Shown in pieces: positions 8,126 to 17,059 of a stretch of DNA of 32,378 nt. Positions within the stretch are counted from its first letter, which is position 1. Each line of letters opens with the position of its first letter. Source of the DNA: Rhodoluna limnophila (lineage in GTDB: Bacteria; Actinomycetota; Actinomycetes; Actinomycetales; Microbacteriaceae). The notes under the pieces are model-generated. The model worked only from the letters and a program-made list of their open reading frames with translations. It searched no databases and was not told where the DNA came from. The translations under genes were made by a program, and so were the position numbers. The stretch is taken from the NCBI GenBank assembly GCA_943326655.2, contig CALPUC020000001.1, positions 1 through 32,378 on the forward strand, in the 5' to 3' direction.

Positions 8126-8803
8126 ATGCAAAAAGTTCTAGTTGTCGAAGATGAACTGCCGCTAAACCAGCAGCTGACCGACCTTCTCGAAAACGCCGGC
8201 TACCAGGCAATGGGTGTTACCGACGGAGGCACCGCCTTCCTAGCCTTCCAAGACTTTGAGCCAGATTTGGTGCTCCTCGATGTAATGCTCCCGAACAAGA
8301 CCGGTATCGAGGTGTGCCGAGAGATCAGGGCGGTTAGCGGCGTCCCGATCATCATGCTCACCGCGAAAGCCGAGGACGAAGACGTGGTCGACGGTCTCGA
8401 AGCCGGAGCCGATGACTACATTCTGAAACCGATGCCATCATTCAAGGTTCTTCAGGCGCGAATTGAAGCCCGCCTTCGCCCGCTACGCCAACCAGAATTC
8501 ACTGAGATCATTCTCGGCCCTCTAGTCATCGACGTCCTTGGCCACGAAGTTCGCCGCGACGGTGTGCGTGTTGCACTTACGCCGCTGGAGTTCAATCTGT
8601 TGCAAACCTTGGCGGAAGCTCCTAAGCAGGTCTTCAAGCGAGAGGATCTGCTGAAGAAGGTTTGGGGGTATCACTATGACGCCGATACCCGCCTCGTCAA
8701 CGTGCACGTCCAGCGTCTTCGTTCCAAAATCGAAGATGACCCAGACAACCCAAAGATTGTGGTTACCGAGCGCGGCGTGGGCTATAAAGCCGGCCAGTTT
8801 TAG
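8126..8803 (+). CDS. mtrA: Response regulator MtrA
   Basis: A 225-residue OmpR/PhoB-type regulator. The receiver domain (1 to about 120) has the acidic pair Glu8/Asp9, phospho-acceptor Asp52 in LLDVMLP, and Lys101. The winged-helix DNA-binding domain (about 128-225) contains LTPLEFNLL, the recognition region around VNVHVQRLRSKIE, and ends ERGVGYKAGQF. MtrA controls cell wall and division genes in actinobacteria. After Lys101 the usual KPFxPxELxAR is replaced by KPMPSFKVLQAR. Only AAAGG at 8108-8112, 13 bases away, could serve as ribosome binding site. mtrB follows after eight bases, forming the mtrA-mtrB-lpqB operon. Confidence 0.95.
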   Translation: MQKVLVVEDELPLNQQLTDLLENAGYQAMGVTDGGTAFLAFQDFEPDLVLLDVMLPNKTGIEVCREIRAVSGVPIIMLTAKAEDEDVVDGLEAGADDYILKPMPSFKVLQARIEARLRPLRQPEFTEIILGPLVIDVLGHEVRRDGVRVALTPLEFNLLQTLAEAPKQVFKREDLLKKVWGYHYDADTRLVNVHVQRLRSKIEDDPDNPKIVVTERGVGYKAGQF

Positions 8804-8811
8804 CACCTGAA

Positions 8812-10386
8812 GTGTTATCGAAATTCGTAACGGCTATATTCGACGTTTTTCGTCGGTCGATCCAGGTTCGCTATGTGACCCTAACGGTCGCACTCAGTGC
8901 GGCCGCTCTAGTTGCGGTGGGAGGCTTTCTCTCCCTGACCATCGGTAACGGCCTTTTCCAAACTCGAGTTGAGCAGGTACTTCAGGAATCAAAGCAGGCA
9001 AGTGCCGAGGTGCAAAAAACTTTCACGGCTACGGGAAATACCGACGTTCTTGCCCTGCAAACACTGGTGAATGAAGTAATCCCAAACCTTGAACAAAATA
9101 CGGCCAATGGTTCCAGAAAAGTGGCTCTTCTGAGGAGCCCAAACCAGGCGACAAACCAGTTCCTTCAATCCCCGATTTCCGGCGATCTAACGGTCTCCGA
9201 CATACCTGCCACACTTCGGAACCAAGTTGCCAAAACCGAGAACAAATTGGTTTACCGAACTATCTATTTGGAAGCCGATGGAGTGATGAATCAATCCATT
9301 GTGGTCGGTTCTAAAGTTGTCATTCCGGTTGCGGGCGATTACGAACTTTATCTGGTCTACGACATCTCGGATGCCCAAGAAACGCTCGATTTTATGCAAT
9401 CAACTTTGGCCATCGGTGGCCTGGTGATGATCTTGCTACTCGGCATCGTTGCCTATTTCGTTACCCGAAGAATTGTTGCTCCAGTGGAGCGCGCCGCAAT
9501 TGTTGCGGAGCAGTTGGCACTCGGCTCTCTCGATAAAAGGCTTCCTGAGCGCGGGCAGGATGTGGTGGCCGCTTTGGCTCGTTCATTCAACAAAATGGCA
9601 CAGAGCCTAGAAACCCAGATTGGTGAACTGAGCAAGCTCAGCAAAATGCAGCAGCGCTTCGTTTCGGACGTGTCGCACGAACTTCGCACGCCACTTACCA
9701 CTATTAAATTGGCGACAGAGATGCTGGAGGCTCGAGTCGAGGAGTTAGACCCCAAGGCTAGAAGGGCTTTGGATACCTTGGTTTCCCAGGTCGCTAGATT
9801 TGAATCACTCTTAGCCGACCTACTCGAGATTTCTCGCTACGACGCTGGGGCTGTGGTTGCCGAAATCGAACCGAACAACTTGGGCGACGTGGTGAGCATG
9901 GCGGTTTCAGGTCTTGAACCGTTAGCTGAAACTCTCGGTTGCGAACTAATTCTCAAGTTGCCCACTCGACCCGTTGATGCTGATTTCGATCCACGTCGAA
10001 TAGAGCGCGTGCTTAGAAATCTGATCTCGAATGCCATTGAACATGGAGCGGGTAAGCCGGTAGAAATTCAGGTGGGAAGATCCAAGACGGCGGTCGCGGT
10101 AACCATCAAGGACCTCGGCGTTGGGATGAGTCGTTCCCAGATGGATCGAGTGTTCGACCGATTCTGGCGAGGTGACCCTTCGAGAATGCGAACCACCGGC
10201 GGCACTGGCCTGGGGCTCGCTATCTCTCTGGAAGACACTCACTTGCATCAGGGCTGGTTGCAGGTCACTTCTAAACCAAATCAGGGCACCACTTTCCGAC
10301 TCACTCTGCCTAGAAGAATCGGCGGAATTTTCACCGAGTCGCCGTTGCCTCTTGGAGAAACCTTGAGCCAGAGGAGCAGGATTTGA
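8812..10386 (+). CDS. mtrB: Sensor histidine kinase MtrB
   Basis: A 524-residue membrane kinase that phosphorylates MtrA. Membrane segments lie at about 22-45 and 197-218, enclosing an extracellular sensing domain of about 150 residues. A HAMP linker (about 219-270), a dimerisation/phospho-acceptor domain with His289 in SHELRTPL, and an ATPase domain with NLISNAIEH (403-411), DLGVGMS (434-440) and GTGLGLAIS (464-472) follow. The GTG start at 8812 comes eight bases after mtrA with no obvious ribosome binding site, which suggests coupling. The stop overlaps the lpqB start as TTGA. Order and architecture match MtrB of other actinobacteria. Confidence 0.95.
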   Translation: MLSKFVTAIFDVFRRSIQVRYVTLTVALSAAALVAVGGFLSLTIGNGLFQTRVEQVLQESKQASAEVQKTFTATGNTDVLALQTLVNEVIPNLEQNTANGSRKVALLRSPNQATNQFLQSPISGDLTVSDIPATLRNQVAKTENKLVYRTIYLEADGVMNQSIVVGSKVVIPVAGDYELYLVYDISDAQETLDFMQSTLAIGGLVMILLLGIVAYFVTRRIVAPVERAAIVAEQLALGSLDKRLPERGQDVVAALARSFNKMAQSLETQIGELSKLSKMQQRFVSDVSHELRTPLTTIKLATEMLEARVEELDPKARRALDTLVSQVARFESLLADLLEISRYDAGAVVAEIEPNNLGDVVSMAVSGLEPLAETLGCELILKLPTRPVDADFDPRRIERVLRNLISNAIEHGAGKPVEIQVGRSKTAVAVTIKDLGVGMSRSQMDRVFDRFWRGDPSRMRTTGGTGLGLAISLEDTHLHQGWLQVTSKPNQGTTFRLTLPRRIGGIFTESPLPLGETLSQRSRI

Positions 10387-12056
10387 TAAATCGGGTCCTC
10401 CGGCTACTGTCAATTTTTTCGACCGCTCTGGTTTTATCGTCGTGTGCCACACTCCCTTCAATCCCAGGAAACCAAATCGGGCCTGAAATACAAACCGGTG
10501 GATCGATTGAAACTCTTTACTACTCGCCGTCTGGCCCGTCTTTGGACGCCACGCAGGAGCAGATTATCAGCGGGTTTTTATACGCTGGAAACGGACCCCA
10601 GGAAGACTACGCGGTGGCCAGGGAGTACCTCACCGCCTCATACGCTGCCAAGTGGAATCCCTCAGCTGAAACTCTTATCCAAAGAGGTGAAGCCAGAATT
10701 GTTTCAAACAGTGGAACCAAAATTCGAATGGAAGTCCCTTTTGATGCGCTGATTCTTGAAGACGGCACATACGTCTCGAGTCCCGGCTCCACTCGTGTCA
10801 TCGAGTTCCGCCTGCTTCAGGTTTTTGGCAAGTGGCGAATCTCCTCCGCCCCAAACCTAACGATTCTCCTCCGCCCAAATTTCGGCCTGCTATTCCAGCC
10901 GGTCTCTGTCTACTTTTGGGATAAGTCGCTAACCTACCTGGTGCCAGAAGTTCGCTGGTTTCCAACCAAGGCGGCTATCGCCACCAAAGTTATCAACGCC
11001 CTACTCGACGGCCCGAGTGCCTGGTTAGAGCCGGCGGTGCAGCAGATTGTTCCAAAAGGAACCAAACTAAACATCAACTCGGTCACGGTCACGAATGGAA
11101 ATGCCTTAGTTGACTTGAACTCGACAGCCCTCAAGGTCCCATTGAGAACAAGACCTTTTCTGCGTTCTCAGATTTTGGCGACTCTCAGTGAGGTTTCAGG
11201 GATCGTCGGCGTGACTATCTCAATTGAACGAACGGTTCAGGAGATAGCTTCGGGAGCTTCCGGCGTTTCCGACGTTCCCTCAAACCTGCCGGCGGTGCTT
11301 ACAGCCAACGGGCTTTATCGCGTCTCGGGAAGTAGCACGTTCGCCATTAAGGACACCCAAGCCCCGGTTCGGGAACTCGACGCAAGCGGATTTGCGCTCT
11401 CCCGTGACGAATCTTTCCTGGTTTTACTGGCCGGTAATGCCGTGCACGCTTTCGAACTAGATCTTTTGGGCGGAAACAATAAAATTGTCGACTCTAGGGA
11501 GAGTCTTCTAAACCCAACCATTGATCCCTATGATCAGGTTTGGACAGCAACAGCTCGCCTAGGTTCCGAAATTCTCGTAATTGATAAAGCCGGGGGGACG
11601 GTCAGGCTTCCAAATCCGTACGGGTTCAGATCAACCATTCGCGAGATTGTAATGAGCCCCGAAGGTTCCCGCCTAGCCGTTTTGCATGATTACTCTGACG
11701 GCTCGACAGTTGACATTTTCCCTGTGATTCGAGACAAAAACAGGGAGGTTTTGGGCTTAGGCGAACCGCTCAAGCTCACTCAGTTCGGCAACTCGACCCA
11801 GGCGATCAGCTGGGTGGATCGGGTTAACCTCGCAGGTCTAGTGAAAAGTAAAGACGGCGCTCAGTCGATGCTGACAGTGCTTGTCGGAGGCGCATCAACC
11901 GCCGGTCGCGCAACGGCGGAAGGGGTTTCGGTAGCCAGTTCAAGCGGCGGAAATCACTTCTATCTTGACAAGTTTGGCAATCTCAACGTTTCTAAAACTT
12001 TTGGTTGGGATGTTGCCCTAACCAAGGTGCGGGCAATCAAAATGGCCGGGCAGTAG
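10383..12056 (+). CDS. lpqB: Lipoprotein LpqB, MtrAB accessory factor
   Basis: A 557-residue exported lipoprotein. A signal peptide ends in the lipobox LSSC with Cys21 as the lipid anchor. The middle region (about 195-285) is a GerMN-type domain: the stretch around VINALLDGP and the NALVDLNS strand are typical. The remaining half is a beta-propeller-like LpqB C-terminal region. In mycobacteria LpqB interacts with the extracellular domain of MtrB and modulates its activity. The TTG start at 10383 overlaps the mtrB stop (TTGA). No terminator is obvious before comF, 59 bases downstream. Confidence 0.92.
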   Translation: MINRVLRLLSIFSTALVLSSCATLPSIPGNQIGPEIQTGGSIETLYYSPSGPSLDATQEQIISGFLYAGNGPQEDYAVAREYLTASYAAKWNPSAETLIQRGEARIVSNSGTKIRMEVPFDALILEDGTYVSSPGSTRVIEFRLLQVFGKWRISSAPNLTILLRPNFGLLFQPVSVYFWDKSLTYLVPEVRWFPTKAAIATKVINALLDGPSAWLEPAVQQIVPKGTKLNINSVTVTNGNALVDLNSTALKVPLRTRPFLRSQILATLSEVSGIVGVTISIERTVQEIASGASGVSDVPSNLPAVLTANGLYRVSGSSTFAIKDTQAPVRELDASGFALSRDESFLVLLAGNAVHAFELDLLGGNNKIVDSRESLLNPTIDPYDQVWTATARLGSEILVIDKAGGTVRLPNPYGFRSTIREIVMSPEGSRLAVLHDYSDGSTVDIFPVIRDKNREVLGLGEPLKLTQFGNSTQAISWVDRVNLAGLVKSKDGAQSMLTVLVGGASTAGRATAEGVSVASSSGGNHFYLDKFGNLNVSKTFGWDVALTKVRAIKMAGQ

Positions 12057-12115
12057 TTGTCCCCAGAACTAGCTAAAGGGTTCTAACCGCAAGTAGTTTT
12101 CGTGATGATTGTGCA

Positions 12116-12784
12116 ATGGCCTCACTTTTCGACCTACTCCTGCCGAGCTGCTGTCTTTTTTGCAGCAAACTGAGCGCCAGGATTTGCAACGATTGCTCTG
12201 GAGAATGCGGGTTAGACCCTAGATTGGTCTTTCGCGACGGATTGGTCGGATTTTCGGCCAGCTCCTACACCGACCAGGCGAAACAACTTCTTCGGTCGTT
12301 CAAGGAACTCGGTGAAAGTTCGCTCGGCGCCTTTTTGGCCGAACGGATGAAGCCGCTTCTCACCTGTTTCGATGAGCCACCGACCTGTTTGGTGCCCGTC
12401 CCTAGCAACGCTCTATCACTTCGAGAACGCGGGTTTAACCCGGCCGAGATTATTGCCAGAGAACTCTGCCGCTCGCTAAATGGAATCAGCTACCAAAACC
12501 TTCTGGCTAGAACCCGACAAACCAAGGATCAAAGCCGCCTGAGCCCTGGGCAGAGAGCCGAGAACCAGTTGAATTCGATGATGGCAAAAGTCGGATGTGA
12601 GAGGGTAATCCTCATCGACGACGTCATCACAACGGGCTCAACTCTGAAAACAGCGTCGAAAACTTTAGAAAACTCCGGTCATAAAGTGATTGGTTTTCTA
12701 ACTTTTGCCGAAACCGAATCGAAAGGGTGTATTTTGACTACACAGGCAAAGTCGCCTGACGATGGAGGAACATCATGGAACTAA
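12116..12784 (+). CDS. comF: ComF family phosphoribosyltransferase-like protein
   Basis: A 222-residue protein with a short N-terminal zinc ribbon (Cys13/Cys16 and Cys24/Cys27 among nearby cysteines) and a type I phosphoribosyltransferase domain whose PRPP loop VILIDDVITTGST is at 164-176. ComF proteins are linked to DNA uptake in competent bacteria, but homologues occur widely in actinobacteria between lpqB and hpf (compare Rv3242c), where the function is unclear. No other competence gene is in the window. The C-terminal 10 bases overlap the hpf start, indicating co-translation. Confidence 0.88.
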   Translation: MASLFDLLLPSCCLFCSKLSARICNDCSGECGLDPRLVFRDGLVGFSASSYTDQAKQLLRSFKELGESSLGAFLAERMKPLLTCFDEPPTCLVPVPSNALSLRERGFNPAEIIARELCRSLNGISYQNLLARTRQTKDQSRLSPGQRAENQLNSMMAKVGCERVILIDDVITTGSTLKTASKTLENSGHKVIGFLTFAETESKGCILTTQAKSPDDGGTSWN

Positions 12785-13389
12785 ACATTTCCGCAAATAA
12801 TCTAACCGTCTCAGATCGATTCCGAGATTATGTCTCCGAGCGGGCCGAAAAAGTAGAACATCTCCTGCATCGAGTTCAAGAGTTGGCGATCAAGGTCACT
12901 CGTCACGATCATTCCCGCAACTCCGGCCCGGAAGACCAGGTCGAGCTCACTGTGTTCGCGACCGGGCAGATTATCCGAGCCGAGGCACACGCGCAAGACA
13001 AGTTCTCCGCCTTCGACATGGCCTGGGGAAAGCTCACCGAGCGCCTGCGTCGTGCTAACGATCGCAGAAAGCCACACCACGGTCATCACGGTTCTCCAGG
13101 CACGGCTGAACTCACCGCAACCGAATTCTCCTCGCTTGACATCACTCCCGCCGATCTCAGCCTCCTGCACCCTGGCGAACCTGCCGAAGAAATAAAAGAC
13201 TTCGGTTCGTCTCCGGTGGTTATCCGAAGAAAAGAGTTCCACGCTGAAAAAATGACTGCCGATGACGCAATTACCAACATGGAGCTGCTTGGCCACGATT
13301 TCTATCTGTTTTTAGATGCAGAGAACGGCAAACCAAGTGTCGCCTACCGTCGTAAAGGTTGGAATTACGGCATCATCGCGCTGGTCTAG
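12775..13389 (+). CDS. hpf: Long-form ribosome hibernation promoting factor
   Basis: This 204-residue protein has an N-terminal S30AE/YfiA domain (about 1-100) that binds the 30S decoding region, a variable linker (about 100-143), and a C-terminal domain (about 145-204; FHAEKMTADDAITNMELLGH and the Tyr-Arg-Arg-Lys strand) that dimerises ribosomes into 100S particles. This architecture defines the long form found in Gram-positive bacteria. A strong ribosome binding site GGAGG at 12764-12768 lies six bases before the ATG. It overlaps comF by ten bases and precedes secA, as in Mycobacterium (Rv3241c). It likely acts in stationary phase. Confidence 0.95.
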   Translation: MELNISANNLTVSDRFRDYVSERAEKVEHLLHRVQELAIKVTRHDHSRNSGPEDQVELTVFATGQIIRAEAHAQDKFSAFDMAWGKLTERLRRANDRRKPHHGHHGSPGTAELTATEFSSLDITPADLSLLHPGEPAEEIKDFGSSPVVIRRKEFHAEKMTADDAITNMELLGHDFYLFLDAENGKPSVAYRRKGWNYGIIALV

Positions 13390-13459
13390 AGAGCGGTAAC
13401 CAAAAAGGCCTCCAAGGGTAAGATTGTAGAAGGATTGTCCCTGAAGACTTGGAGTCGTT

Positions 13460-16096
13460 TTGGCATCGTTAATCAATAAGTTGCTTCGCGCTGGAGAAGG
13501 CCGAATTCTTGGCAAACTACGAAATTATGTAGTTGCGGTAAACGCCCTCGAGGAAGACTTCAAACTGTTGACCGACGAAGAACTTCGCGGAGAAACCGAG
13601 GAACTTCGCGCTAGATTCTCGGCTGGCGAATCACTCGACGACCTACTGCCGGAAGCTTTCGCTGCGGTTCGAGAAGCAGCGTCCAGAACCCTCGGAATGC
13701 GTCACTTCGATGTCCAAATCATGGGTGGTGCCGCTTTGCACCTCGGAAACATCGCTGAAATGCGAACCGGTGAAGGAAAGACCTTGGTAGCCACGCTTCC
13801 GGCCTACTTGAACGCCATTGCAGGTCGTGGCGTGCACGTGGTCACCGTGAACGACTTCCTAGCCGGGTACCAGAGTGAACTGATGGGACGCGTCTTCCGT
13901 GCACTTGGAATGACCACCGGCTGCATCATCTCGAATCAAGACCCTCAGGTTCGTCGCGAGCAGTACCAGGCCGACATTACCTACGGAACCAATAACGAAT
14001 TCGGCTTCGACTTCCTTCGCGACAACATGGCTCACAGCCAGGCGGAATTGGTTCAACGTGGTCACTACTACGCCATAATCGACGAGGTTGACTCGATTCT
14101 TATCGATGAAGCCCGCACCCCGCTAATCATCTCTGGTCCGGCATCGGGTGACGTAAATCGCTGGTTCAACGAATTCGCAAAAATTGCCGAAAAGCTTGAG
14201 CCAATCATCGACTACGAGGTTGACGAGAAGAAGCGAACCGTTGGAATTCTAGAGTCGGGTATTGAAAAAGTCGAGGACTACCTCGGTATCGATAACCTCT
14301 ACGAATCTGCAAACACCCCTCTGATCTCCTTTCTGAATAACGCCATTCGCGCGAAAGCACTGTTCAAAAGAGACAAAGACTACGTTGTAATGAACGGAGA
14401 GGTGCTGATCGTAGACGAACACACCGGGCGTATGCTGGCCGGTCGTCGTTACAGCGAGGGAATGCACCAGGCAGTAGAGGCCAAGGAGGGTGTCGAGGTT
14501 AAAGCCGAGAACCAAACTCTGGCTACGATCACGCTTCAGAACTACTTCAGAAGTTATGGAAAGCTGGCCGGCATGACCGGCACTGCAGAAACCGAAGCCG
14601 GCGAGTTTATGGCAACCTACAAACTCGGAGTCATCGCAATTCCAACCAACCGTCCGATGATTCGCATCGACCAAGCCGATTTGATTTACAAGAATGAGGA
14701 AGTCAAATTCGCTCAGGTGGTTGAAGATATCGCTGCTCGCCACGAAACCAAACAGCCTGTTTTGATTGGAACTAACTCGGTTGAGAAGAGCGAATATTTA
14801 TCGAAGCTTTTGGCTAAACGCGGCGTTCGCCACGAAGTATTGAATGCTAAAAACCATGCTCGAGAAGCCCACATCGTGGCTCAGGCGGGTCGTCTCGGTG
14901 CCGTGACCGTTGCTACCAACATGGCCGGTCGAGGCACCGACATCATGCTCGGTGGAAACGCCGAATTCCTAACCGTTGAGGCGCTCGCAGCCAAAAACCT
15001 AGACCCAGACACGAACGTTGAAGAATATCAAAAGGCCTGGGACAAAACCTTCGCCGAGATCAAGGACACCGTTGCCAAGGAAGCGGAAGATGTCGTTGCA
15101 GTAGGTGGCCTATACGTTCTTGGAACAGAGCGCCACGAATCTCGCCGCATCGACAACCAGCTTCGCGGACGCGCCGGTCGCCAGGGCGACCCCGGTGAAT
15201 CTAGGTTCTACCTGTCGCTCACCGATGATTTGATGCGTGCATTCAACTCCGGCGCCGCCGCCGCCATGATGAACCGAAGCGACATTCCAGACGATACGGC
15301 CATTGAATCCAAGTTGGTTTCCAGAGCCATCGCCAGCGCACAATCTCAGCTTGAAGGCCGTAACGCGGAAATTCGCAAGAACGTTTTGAAGTATGACGAC
15401 GTTATGTCGCGTCAGCGCGATGCAATTTACAACGACCGTCGCCAGATTCTTGAGGGTGAAGACATCACCGGCCGTATCGACGACTTCCTAGAATCGGTTA
15501 TTGAAACCGTTGTCAATCAGCACGCTGGGGAAGCTACTAGCGATTGGGATCTAGAAGCTCTTTGGAAAGACTTGAAGGCTATCTATCCGGTTGGGCTTGA
15601 AATCTCCGAGGTCCTAGCAGAGGCTGGAACACGAGCTAGGTTAACCAAGAAGTTCTTGGTTGCCGAATTAGTGAGCGACGCGAGAGTTGCCTACATCAAG
15701 CGCTCTGAAAGCATCGGTGCCGAAAGCATGCGAGAACTAGAACGTCGTGTGGTTCTTTCCGTGGTGGATCGCAAGTGGCGAGAACACCTTTACGAAATGG
15801 ATTACCTCAAGGAAGGTATCGGCCTTCGAGCAATGGCTCAGCGAGACCCTCTGGTTGAATACCAGCGCGAGGGTTACGTAATGTTCCAGCAGATGACTGG
15901 TGCAATTCGTGAAGAGACCATCATGTACATGTTCAATCTTGAAGTTCAGGTTGCCCAGGCACCTGAGCCAGAACCTGAGGAACTAACCTATAGCGCGCCT
16001 AGCGAAGAGGGAACCCCAGAGGTTGTTGAAGCTCCCAAGGAGAACAAAAACAACAAGGGCGGACACACTCCGGGTAGCAGTTTCTTCAAAAGCTAA
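13460..16096 (+). CDS. secA: Preprotein translocase ATPase SecA
   Basis: An 878-residue motor of the Sec export pathway. It drives unfolded preproteins through SecYEG using ATP. Walker A MRTGEGKT is at 101-108 and the Walker B DEVD at 208-211; the preprotein cross-linking domain, second motor domain (NMAGRGTDIMLGG, GRAGRQGDPG) and helical scaffold follow. The C-terminal tail is an acidic/Asn-rich linker ending in SSFFKS, without the cysteine-rich zinc motif of proteobacterial SecA. Loss of that motif is common in actinobacteria. The start is TTG 13460, with GGAG at 13451-13454. It overlaps the convergent Rv3235-like gene by four bases. Confidence 0.97.
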   Translation: MASLINKLLRAGEGRILGKLRNYVVAVNALEEDFKLLTDEELRGETEELRARFSAGESLDDLLPEAFAAVREAASRTLGMRHFDVQIMGGAALHLGNIAEMRTGEGKTLVATLPAYLNAIAGRGVHVVTVNDFLAGYQSELMGRVFRALGMTTGCIISNQDPQVRREQYQADITYGTNNEFGFDFLRDNMAHSQAELVQRGHYYAIIDEVDSILIDEARTPLIISGPASGDVNRWFNEFAKIAEKLEPIIDYEVDEKKRTVGILESGIEKVEDYLGIDNLYESANTPLISFLNNAIRAKALFKRDKDYVVMNGEVLIVDEHTGRMLAGRRYSEGMHQAVEAKEGVEVKAENQTLATITLQNYFRSYGKLAGMTGTAETEAGEFMATYKLGVIAIPTNRPMIRIDQADLIYKNEEVKFAQVVEDIAARHETKQPVLIGTNSVEKSEYLSKLLAKRGVRHEVLNAKNHAREAHIVAQAGRLGAVTVATNMAGRGTDIMLGGNAEFLTVEALAAKNLDPDTNVEEYQKAWDKTFAEIKDTVAKEAEDVVAVGGLYVLGTERHESRRIDNQLRGRAGRQGDPGESRFYLSLTDDLMRAFNSGAAAAMMNRSDIPDDTAIESKLVSRAIASAQSQLEGRNAEIRKNVLKYDDVMSRQRDAIYNDRRQILEGEDITGRIDDFLESVIETVVNQHAGEATSDWDLEALWKDLKAIYPVGLEISEVLAEAGTRARLTKKFLVAELVSDARVAYIKRSESIGAESMRELERRVVLSVVDRKWREHLYEMDYLKEGIGLRAMAQRDPLVEYQREGYVMFQQMTGAIREETIMYMFNLEVQVAQAPEPEPEELTYSAPSEEGTPEVVEAPKENKNNKGGHTPGSSFFKS

Positions 16097-16476
16097 AGCA
16101 CGGTGATCGCCGTCGCTAACCAGCGACCGACCCGATGTTCCAGCCGAACCGTCATTGCTCGTGTTCTGTTTCGGATTCGCAGTAAGACGATTGAGTCAAT
16201 TAGGCCGGGTCTGCTTGATTCCTGGTGGATGTCGGTGACGGTGACTCTTGGAAACTCTGCGGCACTCTGCCCGCGCTCTCTTCGAAGGGACGCCTGTTCA
16301 ATTGCCCTTCTGCGGAGCATTTGATACACATCTTCGTTGATTAGCCCACCGAGTTGAGTCACGCTCCTTGCGCCTTCGATAACCTCAATGATTGCCGGCG
16401 CGATAAATTCAAGTTCTCGAGCGGCGTCTGTAGGTTCGATTTTCCTCCCTGCTGATTCTTTGGTACCTGTTTCCAT
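16093..16476 (-). CDS. Rv3235-like family protein (DUF6459)
   Basis: A 127-residue protein of an uncharacterised actinobacterial family that lies next to secA in many genomes. Visible features are an N-terminal polar tail, a helical region with AIIEVIEGARSVTQLGG and NEDVYQMLRRRA, and C-terminal strands ending GRWLATAITVL. These match the Rv3235/DUF6459 pattern (an 'xxLxRWxxxxVYxxL' helix followed by a domain ending in GRWxxxxL) as I know it. The start ATG 16476 has AAAGG about nine bases upstream. It converges on secA with a four-base overlap of the stop codons and leaves no room for a terminator. Function unknown. Confidence 0.75.
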   Translation of the reverse strand: METGTKESAGRKIEPTDAARELEFIAPAIIEVIEGARSVTQLGGLINEDVYQMLRRRAIEQASLRRERGQSAAEFPRVTVTDIHQESSRPGLIDSIVLLRIRNRTRAMTVRLEHRVGRWLATAITVL

Positions 16477-16582
16477 GCCTAGCTACCTTTCTTTTTCTCA
16501 AACGCTAGGGCGGATGGGTTGGGTCGTCTATGCACCTTGCCGCTTCTTGTGGATAACTTTCTTGCAGTCGGTCAATTTCTCA

Positions 16583-16588
16583 AATAAT
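16583..16588 (+). promoter_or_regulatory. Possible -10 box before the 16595 gene
   Basis: AATAAT ends six bases before the ATG at 16595, and TTGCAG at 16562-16567 is a loose -35 candidate at 15-base spacing. No ribosome binding site is visible, so a leaderless message starting the SAF/ParA/pdtaS operon is possible. Confidence 0.25.
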
Positions 16589-16594
16589 CGATTT

Positions 16595-17059
16595 ATGAAT
16601 CTCGACAAACTTTTTGAAGACCTAGAAACCCAATTCGAAGCCGAGTTGATCAGTGGCCAACAACCTCAACGGTTTGGCTTGGAGCGACTCTCAGCCTCAA
16701 TCGCCGGTCACCGGCTTACGCTGGAACGACCGATTCTGGGGAGTAACTTCGTTGCCGGATTGGTTTCCGGTAAAGCCATTTGGCGGTTCCAGCCGCATCG
16801 CACGTTAGGTGTGGCAAAACTCACCTTCAACGAAAAACCAGCCCCAAACATTGATTCCCAAGACGATTTAGCGCTACTTTCTGAAAGCCTGATCGGTCGG
16901 TTTGTTCGTTACTCACTCTCTGGCGATGGGCAACAGGTTCGCCGAGGCAGGGTGCTCCAGGTGCTGGCATCGCTGATTCTGTTTGAGGCAACTGATGAGG
17001 TTTTAGCCGTCGCCATTGAACGCCTGGCCTGGCTCGAGGTACATGCGGGCGACAACTAG
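16595..17059 (+). CDS. Conserved hypothetical protein, first gene of SAF-ParA-PdtaS operon
   Basis: A 154-residue soluble protein that I do not recognise as a named family. It starts with an amphipathic acidic helix (MNLDKLFEDLETQFEAEL), then basic and beta-rich stretches, an ALLSESLIGRFVRYSL segment, and a C-terminal helical region (VLQVLASLILFEATDEVLAV). The frame is open upstream, but ATG 16595 avoids the region opposite the Rv3235-like gene and fits a possible leaderless promoter. Its stop TAG overlaps the GTG of the SAF gene by one base, so it is almost certainly co-translated. It probably works with the SAF and ParA-like proteins; no function can be assigned. Confidence 0.75.
   Translation: MNLDKLFEDLETQFEAELISGQQPQRFGLERLSASIAGHRLTLERPILGSNFVAGLVSGKAIWRFQPHRTLGVAKLTFNEKPAPNIDSQDDLALLSESLIGRFVRYSLSGDGQQVRRGRVLQVLASLILFEATDEVLAVAIERLAWLEVHAGDN

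Noticed and set aside
12065..12084. AGAAC/GTTCT dyad between lpqB and comF
   Set aside because: A 5-base stem with a 10-base loop and no T run is too weak for a terminator and does not match the actinobacterial LexA site.
12811..13296. 161-residue frame antisense to hpf
   Set aside because: The plus strand encodes a full-length long HPF with a strong ribosome binding site; the antisense frame is a shadow.
14249..14743. 164-residue open frame antisense to secA
   Set aside because: SecA is unmistakable on the plus strand and the antisense product looks unrelated to any family.
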